In this document: piece after piece, positions 37,001 to 45,928 of the stretch
Layout: every line of letters begins with the position of its first letter
Numbering within the stretch: the stretch's first letter is position 1
NCBI GenBank assembly: GCA_027577595.1
Contig: JANBRJ010000004.1
Coordinates: 186,001 to 250,000 of the forward strand
Source of the DNA: Coemansia sp. RSA 487
Lineage: Eukaryota > Kickxellomycota > Kickxellomycetes > Kickxellales > Kickxellaceae
Direction of reading: 5' to 3'
DNA length: 64,000 nucleotides
Translations under genes and position numbers: made by a program
Notes under the pieces: generated by a model
Databases searched by the model: none
Told to the model about the DNA's origin: nothing
Seen by the model: the letters and a program-made list of their open reading frames with translations, nothing else

Positions 37001-38040
37001 AGGGAACGCTCTTCAAATCACGGTTCGGATCAATAGATATATACCTTGGGCCGGGTCCTGGAATCAACGACCTGGCATTCCAGCCCAAATTTAACGACTG
37101 TCAGTACACGTATGACAATTCGGCATACTGGAAAATGAAAGATAGCGGTGTTGACCACTTGCTTTCGCAGCATGTTGCCCATCTGTTTACCAGGGATATA
37201 CACTACGCCTCGGAGCGAATGCTAAAGACGGCCAGCAGCACCAAAGGCGACAGCAGCTCACAGGAGAACGATGGACAAGAGCATTTCAAGCGGTTCCTTG
37301 GATGCAACCGGCAGAACGTCTGCCTTTACCCTCCGAACACGCGCGCAGGCAGCGGATGGGAAGTTGAGCTGGTGTCAATGGAGGTACAACTGACAGACGA
37401 GGAGAACGCGGCGTTTATAACATTTGTTGTGCTGCTCAGCCGGGTTATTATCTCATACCGACTCAATTTTTATCTACCCATCTCGCTGATGGACCAAAAC
37501 ATGGCCCGTGCTCAGAAGGTCAATGCAGTCAAGGACCAGCTGTTCTATTTCCGCCGCGACGTCTTTGTTGACAGAGACAGCGCATCTGCGTGTTCTGGGC
37601 GGATTCTAAGGCCCGGCAATGGAAACAACTGGCGCACGACACATTCGCACACATCTGGAGCCGAAGCCGGTACTGCCCGTCGCCACATCGGAAGCAAATC
37701 TCCAGACACGGCCGAGTATATCGAGCTTACAATCGACGAGATCATCAACGGGTCGCCAAGGTTCAAAGTCACGGGGATCCTCAACATCATCCTAACATAC
37801 CTATCCACCATGCGTCTTGAGTACGAGGTCGAACAGAAGCTCCGTCGACAGTTGCTGCTGATCCGCAGGCGCGCAAGCGGCAAGTTGTGCACCCTGGCTA
37901 CGTGGATGAGAAACTTTGTACAGAACCATCCGGACTATCGCCACGACTCGGTTGTGCTGCCGTCAATCAACTACGACATGCTGCAGACCATGAACGACAT
38001 CGAGGAGGACAGAGTCGCAGCACCGGAGCTGCTGGGATAG
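34005..38040 (+). CDS. Diverged tandem glutamate-cysteine ligase paralogue, probable pseudoenzyme
   Basis: Predicted exons 34005-34169, 34788-35010, 35108-35200, 36003-36739 and 36868-38040 keep phase (0, 1, 1, 0) and give 796 residues. Alignment with the upstream copy is continuous: QFIAAWKN with QFLHIWRN, FTWHET-MGYVVVKRDDANKR with LLWGDE-IEYMLVSLDRANRR, LLSISQFPLLGSG with LLSVGSYPSLGSG, ARCLYDQLAPISAI with ARRLYDQLATVGAV, GWEVELVSMEVQLTDEENAAF with [21 protein letters not shown]. Residues matching yeast Glu50, Glu52, Glu96, Gln268, Arg313 and Arg472 read Thr55, Gly57, Ala122, Arg, Tyr and Val; only those matching Glu103 (Glu160) and Glu470 remain. Catalysis is therefore unlikely. Ser-rich insertions follow VVPGNEETA and FVDRDSA. 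All exons are open, so the protein seems maintained. A role as partner or regulator of the active copy is inference. Exon 3 is the least certain. Confidence 0.8.
34058..34086 (+). repeat. Perfect hairpin inside exon 1 of the ligase paralogue
   Basis: GGATATCCTCC at 34058-34068 and GGAGGATATCC at 34076-34086 are exact reverse complements separated by seven bases. The hairpin lies 53 nt after the start codon, inside coding sequence (KDILPNMEDI), where a stable mRNA stem could slow initiation or early elongation. It may also be chance. Confidence 0.6.
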
Positions 38041-38550
38041 GGAAACTGGCTGTGCTTTGTCTCCTCTCCCACATCCTCCAACGTATATTTTTCGGCCCCT
38101 TGTATGCATCAAACCTCCCCTCTCTTCTCTTTTTACACTTTAAACTTTTGGTCATTTCATTTCAGCAAACAGCAAGCACATCTGCTCATTGTGCAGGCAG
38201 ATTGTGGTGTACTGTGTTCTGGATGGCTCTGCTGCCCACTTTGAACTGTGGCTTGTACCAAAGCCAAATGGCCGCGCCAATCAGCTGCGCCAAACAGGGC
38301 CAACCAATGGCTGATGGAAATGTGTTCTGGCCTCACAAAATGCTGCTCTTTCACAGCACTGCTTGCTGTTGCGTTGTGATCTTGGGTTGGCTTTCGTTCT
38401 TGCTTCCTTTTGTTCGAATTTGGCAAAATATTTGTACCTTTATTCAATTCTAAAAGTCTCCATATACGGTTTGCCAATTATATTCAGAATTACGAGTCAC
38501 ATTCCACGCAAACATCACAATATCTCTGACTCGCACATTTGACTGACCAA
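38041..38550. other. Intergenic region upstream of HUT1
   Basis: No gene is seen. The sequence holds the 3' flank of the ligase paralogue and the probable HUT1 promoter. Confidence 0.5.
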
Positions 38551-39750
38551 ATGCTCGATTTCATTGTCTGTGTTGGCGGTATATACATATTCTTCCTATC
38601 ATGGTCGACGCTTCAGGAGCGCGTGACGAGTGCAGAGTATGGCGAGGACCGACAGAAGTTTCGGTTTACAATTGTCCTTAACACTCTGCAAGCGATCATC
38701 GCATCAGTAGTTGGGTACTTTTATATCCGCGTTGTTCAGCGCAAACCCATGCTCCACATGAACGCACACCGGTGGAAACGATTTTTCCAGGTCGCTTTTC
38801 TCAGCTCAACAGCATCACCATTTGGATACATGGCGCTACGCTACATCAACTACCCGACAATGACGCTTGCGAAGACGTGCAAGATGGTGCCTGTGATGGC
38901 GATGAACAAGCTGCTCTACCGCCGCCACTACCCAACGTACAAGTATGCGGTGGTTGCGATGGTGACAGCAGGCGTGTCGGCGTTCATGCTGTTCAAAAAC
39001 AACACAAAGACCGGCACAAGCAAGCTGGAGGCCGTGGAGAACAGCTTCTTTGGTCTCTTCCTTGTGCTAATCAACCTTGCGATCGACGGTGCTGTTAACT
39101 CGACCCAGGACCAGGTGTTTGCCGAGGACCCCGAGATCTCTGGGCAGCACATGATGTGCATGATGAATGTGTGCAGCACGCTACTGATGGCTGTCTGGCT
39201 TCTGAATCCGTTCAACCCGGAGCTAGCTTCGGCACTGAGGTTCCTGCACACACATCCGCGCGCGATGATTGATATCGGAATGTTTGCCTTTTGCGGAGCC
39301 ATGGGTCAGTGCTTTGTCTTCTATACGCTTGCGAAATTCGGATCTCTGACCCTTACCACGGTTACAGTGACGCGCAAGTTCCTTACCATACTGATTTCGG
39401 TGTTCTACAACGGTCACAAACTGAATTCGCGCCAATGGTCATCTACAGGGCTTGTGTTTGCTGGAATCACCCTTGATGTATACAAGAAGCAGACATCAAA
39501 GAAGGAGGTGGTCGGTACAGAAAAGTCAAAGACAGAAATACCTCTGGCAGCTCCTGCTACTGCTGGCAAGGCTGTACTGGAATCGCCTACATCTGAGATG
39601 AGCAACACACACGTTGCGCAACAGAAGACGATGTCATCTTCTCGCGATGGCTCTGCGCATAAGGGATCAAAATCGAGCAGAATCGACAGCTCAATGACGC
39701 TTGACAATGATATGAGGAGACGCCGCTTAGTCGACGTTGCTGCAAGCTAA
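38551..39750 (+). CDS. HUT1: Nucleotide-sugar transporter of the HUT1/SLC35B1 family
   Basis: The 399-residue product starts at ATG 38551; a near-cognate TTG 12 bases upstream is not used. It is a multi-spanning protein of the drug/metabolite-transporter superfamily. Family features are the N-terminal GGIYIFFLSWSTLQERV, YFYIRVVQRK, NYPTMTLAKTCKMVPVM, DGAVNSTQDQVF, GQCFVFYTLAKFGSLTLTTV and TVTRKFLTILISV. These match HUT1/SLC35B1, an endoplasmic reticulum carrier named for UDP-galactose and more recently described as an ATP/ADP exchanger. The last 65 or so residues form a Ser/Thr/Lys-rich tail ending VDVAAS, so the terminal dilysine retrieval signal common in this family is absent; KKQTSKKE lies at the start of the tail instead. 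Confidence 0.92.
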   Translation: MLDFIVCVGGIYIFFLSWSTLQERVTSAEYGEDRQKFRFTIVLNTLQAIIASVVGYFYIRVVQRKPMLHMNAHRWKRFFQVAFLSSTASPFGYMALRYINYPTMTLAKTCKMVPVMAMNKLLYRRHYPTYKYAVVAMVTAGVSAFMLFKNNTKTGTSKLEAVENSFFGLFLVLINLAIDGAVNSTQDQVFAEDPEISGQHMMCMMNVCSTLLMAVWLLNPFNPELASALRFLHTHPRAMIDIGMFAFCGAMGQCFVFYTLAKFGSLTLTTVTVTRKFLTILISVFYNGHKLNSRQWSSTGLVFAGITLDVYKKQTSKKEVVGTEKSKTEIPLAAPATAGKAVLESPTSEMSNTHVAQQKTMSSSRDGSAHKGSKSSRIDSSMTLDNDMRRRRLVDVAAS

Positions 39751-40149
39751 GCATCTGGGCCACAACCCAAATATATACATAAACAACACCGCATTCTACC
39801 AATATTATTAAATACAGGCTTGTCTTTTCGTTTTTTTTTTTTACCAAAAACAGCGCATATAACAGGTAGGGCTGTGTTTAGTTAGACTCCGAGAATGATA
39901 GAAGGGGTAGAGCTGGCGAGCCCGTTTTAGCTCTGGTCTCCTCTTTGTGGAAAAGCATCCTTTATGCGTCGTCATCATGCTCTTTTCCATGCAAGACTGT
40001 TTTCTCTTGTCTCTTTTCACTTTTGTTTACCCTTTTTTTCGCTCTCGCTCATCTGTGCTTTATCTTCTGCTTCCAATTTATATACTCTTTCCGACCAACA
40101 AGAACGACACTCTTTTATTATCTCTCCCTAAAGGTAGTCTCATCCGCAG
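39751..40149. other. Intergenic region upstream of CAP
   Basis: No gene is seen. The plus strand has a strong pyrimidine bias at 39960-40130 and a TTTATATAC element near 40077, consistent with a promoter. Confidence 0.5.
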
Positions 40150-41688
40150 ATGACAAACTCAATCGACCTTCAGCACCTTTTGAAGCGCATTGAAAAGGCC
40201 ACAGCACGCCTTGAAGAGGTCGCAAACAGAAAGACCGAGCAAAAGGCGCAGCCTGCGTCATCCTCTGTAGGAAGCAGTGCTGATGCTGGCAGCTTAGCCG
40301 GCGATGCAGGCGCCGACAGCAAGACTGTCACCGAGTACGTGGCCATGGTGAAGCCGCTTGTCCAAAAGTACGTAGAGTGCTCCAGCAAGATAGGTGGTGT
40401 TGTCAGCGAACAGGCACATGAACTCGAGGCCCTGTTTGACGCCCAGATCGAGTTTATCCGCATTGCTGGGTTGACTAAGAAGCCCTCGAGCGAACAGCTT
40501 CCCGAGCTCATCAGTGTACAGCAAGAAGCGATACAAAAGGTCATTGCTCTCAAGGACAACAACAGGCCATCTGAACTGTTTGACAACTTGTCGACTGTAG
40601 CCGAGGGTGTATCTGCCTTTGGGTGGGTGGTCGTTGAGCCGACGCCCGTGCCCTACATCAACGAGATGAAGGATTCGGCGCAGTTTTACTCGAACCGCGT
40701 GCTGAAGAAATGGCGTGAGACTGACGAGAACCAGGTCGAGTGGGTCAAGGCGTTCCTGGGCATTTTCAGAGAACTTGCCGCCTATGTCAAAGAGTTCCAC
40801 ACGACTGGTCTCACCTGGAACATGCGCGGCGAGGATGTCAGCACAGCTGTTGCTGCGCTCAAGGGCAAAAAGGCCGCTACTTCTGCGACAGGCAATATCT
40901 CTGCGCAGGTGCCGCCGCCACCACCGCCACCTGCTCCAACGGCTGCTGAGCTTTCAGAAGCCAAGGTCAGCAACGCTGCACAGCCGGCGGCGGATCCGCC
41001 TACATCGCGCAGCGCTCTCTTTGCGCAGATCAACAAGGGAAATACTGTCACTAGTGGACTGCGTCACGTAGATAAAACCGAGATGACGCATAAGAACCCA
41101 TGCCTTCGTGGCACCGGTACTATCAAGTCATCTTCGCAGGGCGATAGCTCAGGCAGCCAAGACGCGCAGGCAAAGAAAGCCACTGTGGCGCAGAAACGCC
41201 CGGCACGGATGGAGCTGCAGGGAACCAAATGGGTTGTGGAGAACTACGGCACCGAGCACCTGACGATCGAAGCAACGGAGACAAGGCAGACCGTGTACAT
41301 GTACAACTGCAAGGGCACGACACTCGAGGTTAAGAACAAGCTCAACAGCATTGCGATTGACGGGTGTCAGAAATGCGGTGTTGTCTTTGACGCTCTTGTT
41401 GCGCAATGCGAGATCGTGAACTGCAAGTCTGTACAAGTGCAGTCCCGGGAGACCGTGCCGTCCATCCAGATTGACCGCACCGATGGTGCACACGTCTTCT
41501 TGTCCGAGGCAGCACGGGACTCGACGATCATCACCACAGCAAAGGCCTCGGAGGTCAATGTCTCCTATCCATTTGAGACGCAGAGCATTGAGGATGACAA
41601 TTTTGTTGAGCAGCCGATCCCTGAACAACTCCAGACTGTCGTGAAGGACGGCAAGCTGGTCACCACCGTTCTTGAGCATGCCGGCTAA
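40150..41688 (+). CDS. SRV2: Adenylyl cyclase-associated protein (CAP/Srv2)
   Basis: CAP recycles actin by releasing cofilin-bound ADP-actin and recharging it with ATP; in yeast the N-terminus also binds adenylyl cyclase. The 512-residue intronless product has the full family layout: an N-terminal coiled segment (LLKRIEKATARLEEV), the helical folded domain at about 55-220, a proline run PPPPPPPAP near 255 that would bind profilin or SH3 domains, a WH2-like segment with LRHVDKTEMTHKN near 302-314, and the beta-helical CARP domain from about 350 (WVVENYG, IAIDGCQKCGVVFD, QSRETVPSIQIDRTDG). The length is close to yeast Srv2. An AATAAA lies 65 bases after the stop. Confidence 0.96.
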   Translation: MTNSIDLQHLLKRIEKATARLEEVANRKTEQKAQPASSSVGSSADAGSLAGDAGADSKTVTEYVAMVKPLVQKYVECSSKIGGVVSEQAHELEALFDAQIEFIRIAGLTKKPSSEQLPELISVQQEAIQKVIALKDNNRPSELFDNLSTVAEGVSAFGWVVVEPTPVPYINEMKDSAQFYSNRVLKKWRETDENQVEWVKAFLGIFRELAAYVKEFHTTGLTWNMRGEDVSTAVAALKGKKAATSATGNISAQVPPPPPPPAPTAAELSEAKVSNAAQPAADPPTSRSALFAQINKGNTVTSGLRHVDKTEMTHKNPCLRGTGTIKSSSQGDSSGSQDAQAKKATVAQKRPARMELQGTKWVVENYGTEHLTIEATETRQTVYMYNCKGTTLEVKNKLNSIAIDGCQKCGVVFDALVAQCEIVNCKSVQVQSRETVPSIQIDRTDGAHVFLSEAARDSTIITTAKASEVNVSYPFETQSIEDDNFVEQPIPEQLQTVVKDGKLVTTVLEHAG

Positions 41689-41789
41689 GCTTGTTTCTTC
41701 ACTGAGGTCAATTCTTTTCGAACGAGGTTTTCTCTTCCTCAGTTTGCTTTAAATAAACTTGGTAATCTCGGTTTCAGTGACTTTGTATC

Positions 41790-42560
41790 CTACAGTGGTG
41801 AGCCAATGCTTTTTCTGTTTAGCCTTTCTTTTCAATGGCCAGCTTCATGTGCTTAGAGATGCTTTCGATTATCTTATCGATATACTTTATATCGATGTTA
41901 TTTCAGCATTTGTGAATTGTCTCCTTGTCGTTGAGTCGAGTATCTTGTCAGCTTCCCGGAAAATCTATGCTTCAAAAGCTCCTACAAATTTCCAATCGGG
42001 TTGAGAGTGGGAGAATTCACTGGCCATGTTGATTTTTCAATATGTTGCAACCGACGATATTCTTTGGAAGTGTTGGGAGTTTGTTGGTTTTCGTAGAAGG
42101 CACCAGCCGATGCTCATATGCCTCTTCCTTTAATACTTCACTAGTCACCGACTTTCCCCTAAAGACAACAAAGTTAGTGTGTCTGTTGTAAAAGGTACCA
42201 CCTCACACATCAAGAGAACGACTATCTAGTTTGAAGGTACCAACCGCATCACATCTATCAAGCTCACTGCTTTTAGATCGCTCTACAAGAGTTCTTGGCT
42301 GGCCAAGGTTGAGCTGGAATGTACTTTTGTCAGCGAATATAAGCTCCTTCCATTGTTTTATGTCCCAATTGATATAGTCTTTATTGTCTCACATTTATCG
42401 GAATGCTTGATCAAGGCTCGCACAGTTTGCACAAGCAAGCCTAAATGTTCAGCTATTGCACAAGGAGAGAGATACCTTGCTCCCTCGTCTTGATAGCTTT
42501 TTTGTAATGTATAATGGACAAGTCATGGTTTATAGCTTACAAGGATCCAGACAAACGATA
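41790..42560 (-). mobile_element. Decayed Tc1/mariner-type DNA transposon
   Basis: The minus strand between CAP and the AAGAB-like gene carries remnants of a DDE transposase in several frames. Near 42318-42390 it reads IKQWKELIFADKSTFQLN, resembling the W..VIFSDES.F segment around the second catalytic aspartate but with D-E changed to D-K. Near 41993-42035 it reads SPTLNPIGNL, resembling the SPDLNPIEN block with the third acidic residue lost. A region upstream (about 42400-42500) resembles the helix-turn-helix. Many stops and frame changes interrupt it, so it is an old non-autonomous copy. TACAGTGGTG at 41791-41800 looks like a mariner terminus, but no matching opposite end was found, so both ends are approximate. 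The rest of 41689-42793 shows no gene. Confidence 0.72.
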
Positions 42561-42793
42561 AAGGAAGAAAGTTGCAAAAGTCGTTTTAGAAATGTTCCTC
42601 AATAAAGGTTACAAAAAACACTTGCTCCACATTGTCTAAAATGAAAAAAAAATCAGCTCGCCACCCTATAACTACCATCGTTTATTTTATTTGGCCACTT
42701 CAAAAATAATTCGTTTGGCGCGGCTCCCCTTTTCCTAAAGATATTTAGAAACATACTGCTTCTGCTATTTTACATTATATATTTCTTAAACTG

Positions 42794-43927
42794 ATGGACC
42801 CGTTGGAGAAGAACAAGATCTTAGTACTGGGGCGATCTACCGTGGATAAAGACGGACTTGTGCAAAGTATCGCTTCTCCGACGCTAGCAGACGGGCAATC
42901 TCAACAGCCTGTGGCCGCTAACGAGAGCAGCAAGGTAACATGGAGCATGGAAACACGATACTACAGCGCAGAGCTGGAGTTTTGGCTAGACACCACGGAA
43001 CCGCTACCAGAGCCCGAGCGTCGGTACATGCAGGGCTGGCTGGAAGCCCCGGACAGTCACAACAGCGACAACGACGACGGTGATGATGTTGTGACATATG
43101 ATGGAGAAAGCACAGCCAAGAATATTGTAAAACCGAACACACAACATATCCCTATTGACGAGAGCATGGTGAAACTGCAAGAGCATTTGAGTGATGTCGT
43201 CGATGCGGTTGTCTTTGTGTTTGATCCCACTGACCCGAGCTCCTTTACAGACATCTTGCCATGGGCGCGGTATGGACGGCTTTACCAGCCAGGCGTTCTG
43301 TTGTGTGTGGCTGCATCGGGACCCATAGGAAATAACCAGGCACCAGAGCTGCCGCGGTCCGCTGGAATCAGCGGATCGGGAGGGAGTAAGGACAAGTGGT
43401 TTGCATGGTGCATCAGAAATGGCTGGGAGTGGGTGGATCTGACTGACTCCGATCCAGATACTGAGTACACCGTTGGACGTGTTCATGAGGCCCTGACCAG
43501 CAACGAGTGGCCAAACATGGTGATGAAGCAGCACCCGCGCCAAACTGCTGGCCCGCCAAACCACATTGTGCAAAACGATAACGGCGAACCAGATATAGCT
43601 CAAACTAGCAACACAAGCAAGTCTGGTGAAAGTGAAACTAGACCTCTGGGGAAGAATGAGCAGGAGGAGTGGGATCTGTTTGATAGTATATCTCGCTCGG
43701 TTGATCCGGGACGTGTGGAAGCCCTGCGTAGACTGCTTTTTGCAACCAATGGAACCGAGCAAGTGCTATCAGAGAATAGTAAACCTGGATCTGATGACGA
43801 CACCGGTGACCTTGCACCGCTACTCGATAGGCTCCGTCGTATACGCGATGAGATATCGCATCTAGACAAGGATCAAGCTCGAGCCAAAGCGGCAGAGCTT
43901 GCGATGGCATTTGCCAACAATAGCTGA
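42794..43927 (+). CDS. Alpha/gamma-adaptin-binding protein p34 (AAGAB/Irc6 family)
   Basis: The 377-residue intronless product begins with a degenerate small-GTPase-like domain (KNKILVLGRSTVDKDGLVQSI, then VDAVVFVFDPTDPSSF and PGVLLCVAASGP) and contains KWFAWCIRNGWEWVDLTD, a block typical of the AAGAB family. The C-terminus is a helical adaptin-binding segment (EEWDLFDSISRSVDPGRVEALRRLL followed by LAPLLDRLRRIRDEI). AAGAB and yeast Irc6 act as cytosolic assembly factors for AP-1 and AP-2 clathrin adaptor complexes. The nucleotide-binding P-loop is not intact, as is usual in this pseudo-GTPase family. The 3' end faces the RAX1-like gene only about 110 bp away. Confidence 0.8.
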   Translation: MDPLEKNKILVLGRSTVDKDGLVQSIASPTLADGQSQQPVAANESSKVTWSMETRYYSAELEFWLDTTEPLPEPERRYMQGWLEAPDSHNSDNDDGDDVVTYDGESTAKNIVKPNTQHIPIDESMVKLQEHLSDVVDAVVFVFDPTDPSSFTDILPWARYGRLYQPGVLLCVAASGPIGNNQAPELPRSAGISGSGGSKDKWFAWCIRNGWEWVDLTDSDPDTEYTVGRVHEALTSNEWPNMVMKQHPRQTAGPPNHIVQNDNGEPDIAQTSNTSKSGESETRPLGKNEQEEWDLFDSISRSVDPGRVEALRRLLFATNGTEQVLSENSKPGSDDDTGDLAPLLDRLRRIRDEISHLDKDQARAKAAELAMAFANNS

Positions 43928-44038
43928 AGCCATCAATCAATATATTGAAACGCACATTCATCCACTCATCCACATAAACCTAGTATTTGAACATTACTAT
44001 TATCAGTTGATACGAGCAAATACAAAAAAAGGAGCTAG

Positions 44039-45928
44039 CTATAGATGATGCCCCGGAACAAGGAACAGAACCAACGAGATAATTGCCGCCACTGCAGCTG
44101 CACAAATAAGCTGCATCGATCCTTTCTTCAGATGTCTGTCGTGGATAGCAGGATCCCGCACACGCTCGAATTTCCAAGCCGTGGCCTCATAGCGCCCAAG
44201 AAGAGCCATAAACGGGTCCAGCCGCGAAACGCCGGCAAATGAATACGCGAATCCCGGCCACAGAGCGGCCAACGGCAGCCATCTCCAGCCCTTTGGCTTG
44301 ACATCCAAGAAAATCAGCGAGAACTGGAACACCAGCGCAATAAAGATAAGCGAAAGACCCAGCGCGATCCGAGGTGCAGCAGTACCACGCGTAATGTTGT
44401 GGTAGAGTCGCTCGCGCAAGAACCGTAGGTACGATTCGCTGTGCATGGCCTCGTAGACGTGGCGCTTGGCCGGGGCAAACAAGTCGGAATCCAGGCGGTT
44501 GTCCCGCTCGATCCGTAAAGCAATCTCCTCGCGCATCTGGTTGCCGATATACAGCTCGGCTGGTGCGCCAGGCAAAAAGTAGTGGAAGTACAGCCGCTCA
44601 GCAGCACGCCGCATCTCCTCTTCTGTCGGCGCATCAACCAGTTCTTCCTTTGGATCTCCTTGTGTCTGCGACACAAGCAGGGGGACTTCCTGTGTCTCAC
44701 TGGTCTCGTCATGCTGTGTAGATGCAGCGACTCCTTCCCGCACCCCTGGTTCGCCGGAGAAGATGCGCGAGAAAAACCCACGCAGCCCACTGCGTCGTCT
44801 GGACAGCATTGGCGCATCAAGTGTGGGCCGACTGCTTACATGTGCAGAGGTGAATGGGCGGTGTGAGCTTCTACACTGGTGGTGTATCTGGCAGTTGGAG
44901 TTCTTAGCTGCAAGCACTGTTTGGTACGATAGTGTGGCCAGATACGCATCCAGCTCCTGCGCCTCTGTGTCAAGATTATCAATCGGCCCGCTCTTCCTCT
45001 TTACCAGCGTCATCTTACCGGCGCCTCCACCGTTGGCTGCAGAACTATTTATACTTTGGCTGCCCAATGCACCACTTTCCACGCGCCCATACCGCAGCCG
45101 CTTCCCTGTCAGACCCATCGTGCGCATGTGAGTCCCGTCGTGTGTGTTATCTCCAGGTGTTGGACCAATAGATGGCGACCGCAGATTCGCATAGCGGCGG
45201 TACAGAACCTCGTAGTCAGAAAGCGAAAGCCAAAACTCGAGCTCCTCGGGGCGGCACTCAACGTCGAGCAAGTATTTCCAATAGTTGTAAAGACACAGGG
45301 GTTCGCGTGCTCTCCTGAGAAGTGTGTCTTCCAGCGAAGGTAGCGAGCGGAATGTGTGTGTGGTTTCACGCGACGTGGCGCCTGGAAACGCCAATCTGGA
45401 GCCAGGAGGTGGGACAATGATTGGGTGTGGATCCAACAGTGAGGTTGCGATCAGGAGCTGGTCGCCAACAGCGCCATGGTCGACAGCTTGCTGGCTCAGC
45501 ATTCCGTGGTTGTTGTGGTACCCCGTAAATCCTGTTGGCGCATGGATAATATCGGATTCCCGCACACCATCCAAAGCACCAACAGGAGAAGCGGATATGT
45601 CACGGACATTGTTGCTTGGAAGGCTATTCATCGAGCTAACAGCGCTAGGCACTTCTCTTTCGTTGTACGCGCTTGCTGCTGACCTGTCTCTGAAATTTTT
45701 CTCGTCGGCAAAGTGCCTGCCTGCTGACAGCAGCGCAGTTGCATTGTTCAGAGCGTGTGAGCCCTGAACTGTGACATCTGATGCGCCAGGGTCCACGCTC
45801 GGAGAGAACCCTGAAGAGCGAGGCGAGTCATCGTGCTTGCTTCCTGGTGGGTATGTTGGCAAGAGAAAAGGCGACGAGTCGGGCCTTTGCTCGCTCTGCT
45901 GGTTCTTTCTTTGCAGCTTGCTACCCAT
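44039..45928 (-). CDS. RAX1-like RGS-domain membrane protein
   Basis: The 629-residue product starts at ATG 45928. After a Ser/Pro-rich N-terminus comes the first half of an RGS-type domain (PLCLYNYWKYLLDVE, PEELEFWLSLSDYEVLYRRY) near 200-250. A 170-residue hydrophilic insertion follows, then the second half (AERLYFHYFLPGAPAELYIG, LFAPAKRHVYEAM, YLRFLRERLYHNI). Three hydrophobic helices close the protein: IALGLSLIFIALVFQFSLIF, LPLAALWPGFAYSFAG and LICAAAVAAIISLVLFLVP. A split RGS domain plus C-terminal helices is the RAX1 layout; in yeast Rax1 works with Rax2 as a landmark for bipolar budding, and fungal relatives affect polarity or G-protein signalling. Whether this copy accelerates a Galpha GTPase cannot be read from sequence. 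Confidence 0.75.
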   Translation of the reverse strand: MGSKLQRKNQQSEQRPDSSPFLLPTYPPGSKHDDSPRSSGFSPSVDPGASDVTVQGSHALNNATALLSAGRHFADEKNFRDRSAASAYNEREVPSAVSSMNSLPSNNVRDISASPVGALDGVRESDIIHAPTGFTGYHNNHGMLSQQAVDHGAVGDQLLIATSLLDPHPIIVPPPGSRLAFPGATSRETTHTFRSLPSLEDTLLRRAREPLCLYNYWKYLLDVECRPEELEFWLSLSDYEVLYRRYANLRSPSIGPTPGDNTHDGTHMRTMGLTGKRLRYGRVESGALGSQSINSSAANGGGAGKMTLVKRKSGPIDNLDTEAQELDAYLATLSYQTVLAAKNSNCQIHHQCRSSHRPFTSAHVSSRPTLDAPMLSRRRSGLRGFFSRIFSGEPGVREGVAASTQHDETSETQEVPLLVSQTQGDPKEELVDAPTEEEMRRAAERLYFHYFLPGAPAELYIGNQMREEIALRIERDNRLDSDLFAPAKRHVYEAMHSESYLRFLRERLYHNITRGTAAPRIALGLSLIFIALVFQFSLIFLDVKPKGWRWLPLAALWPGFAYSFAGVSRLDPFMALLGRYEATAWKFERVRDPAIHDRHLKKGSMQLICAAAVAAIISLVLFLVPGHHL

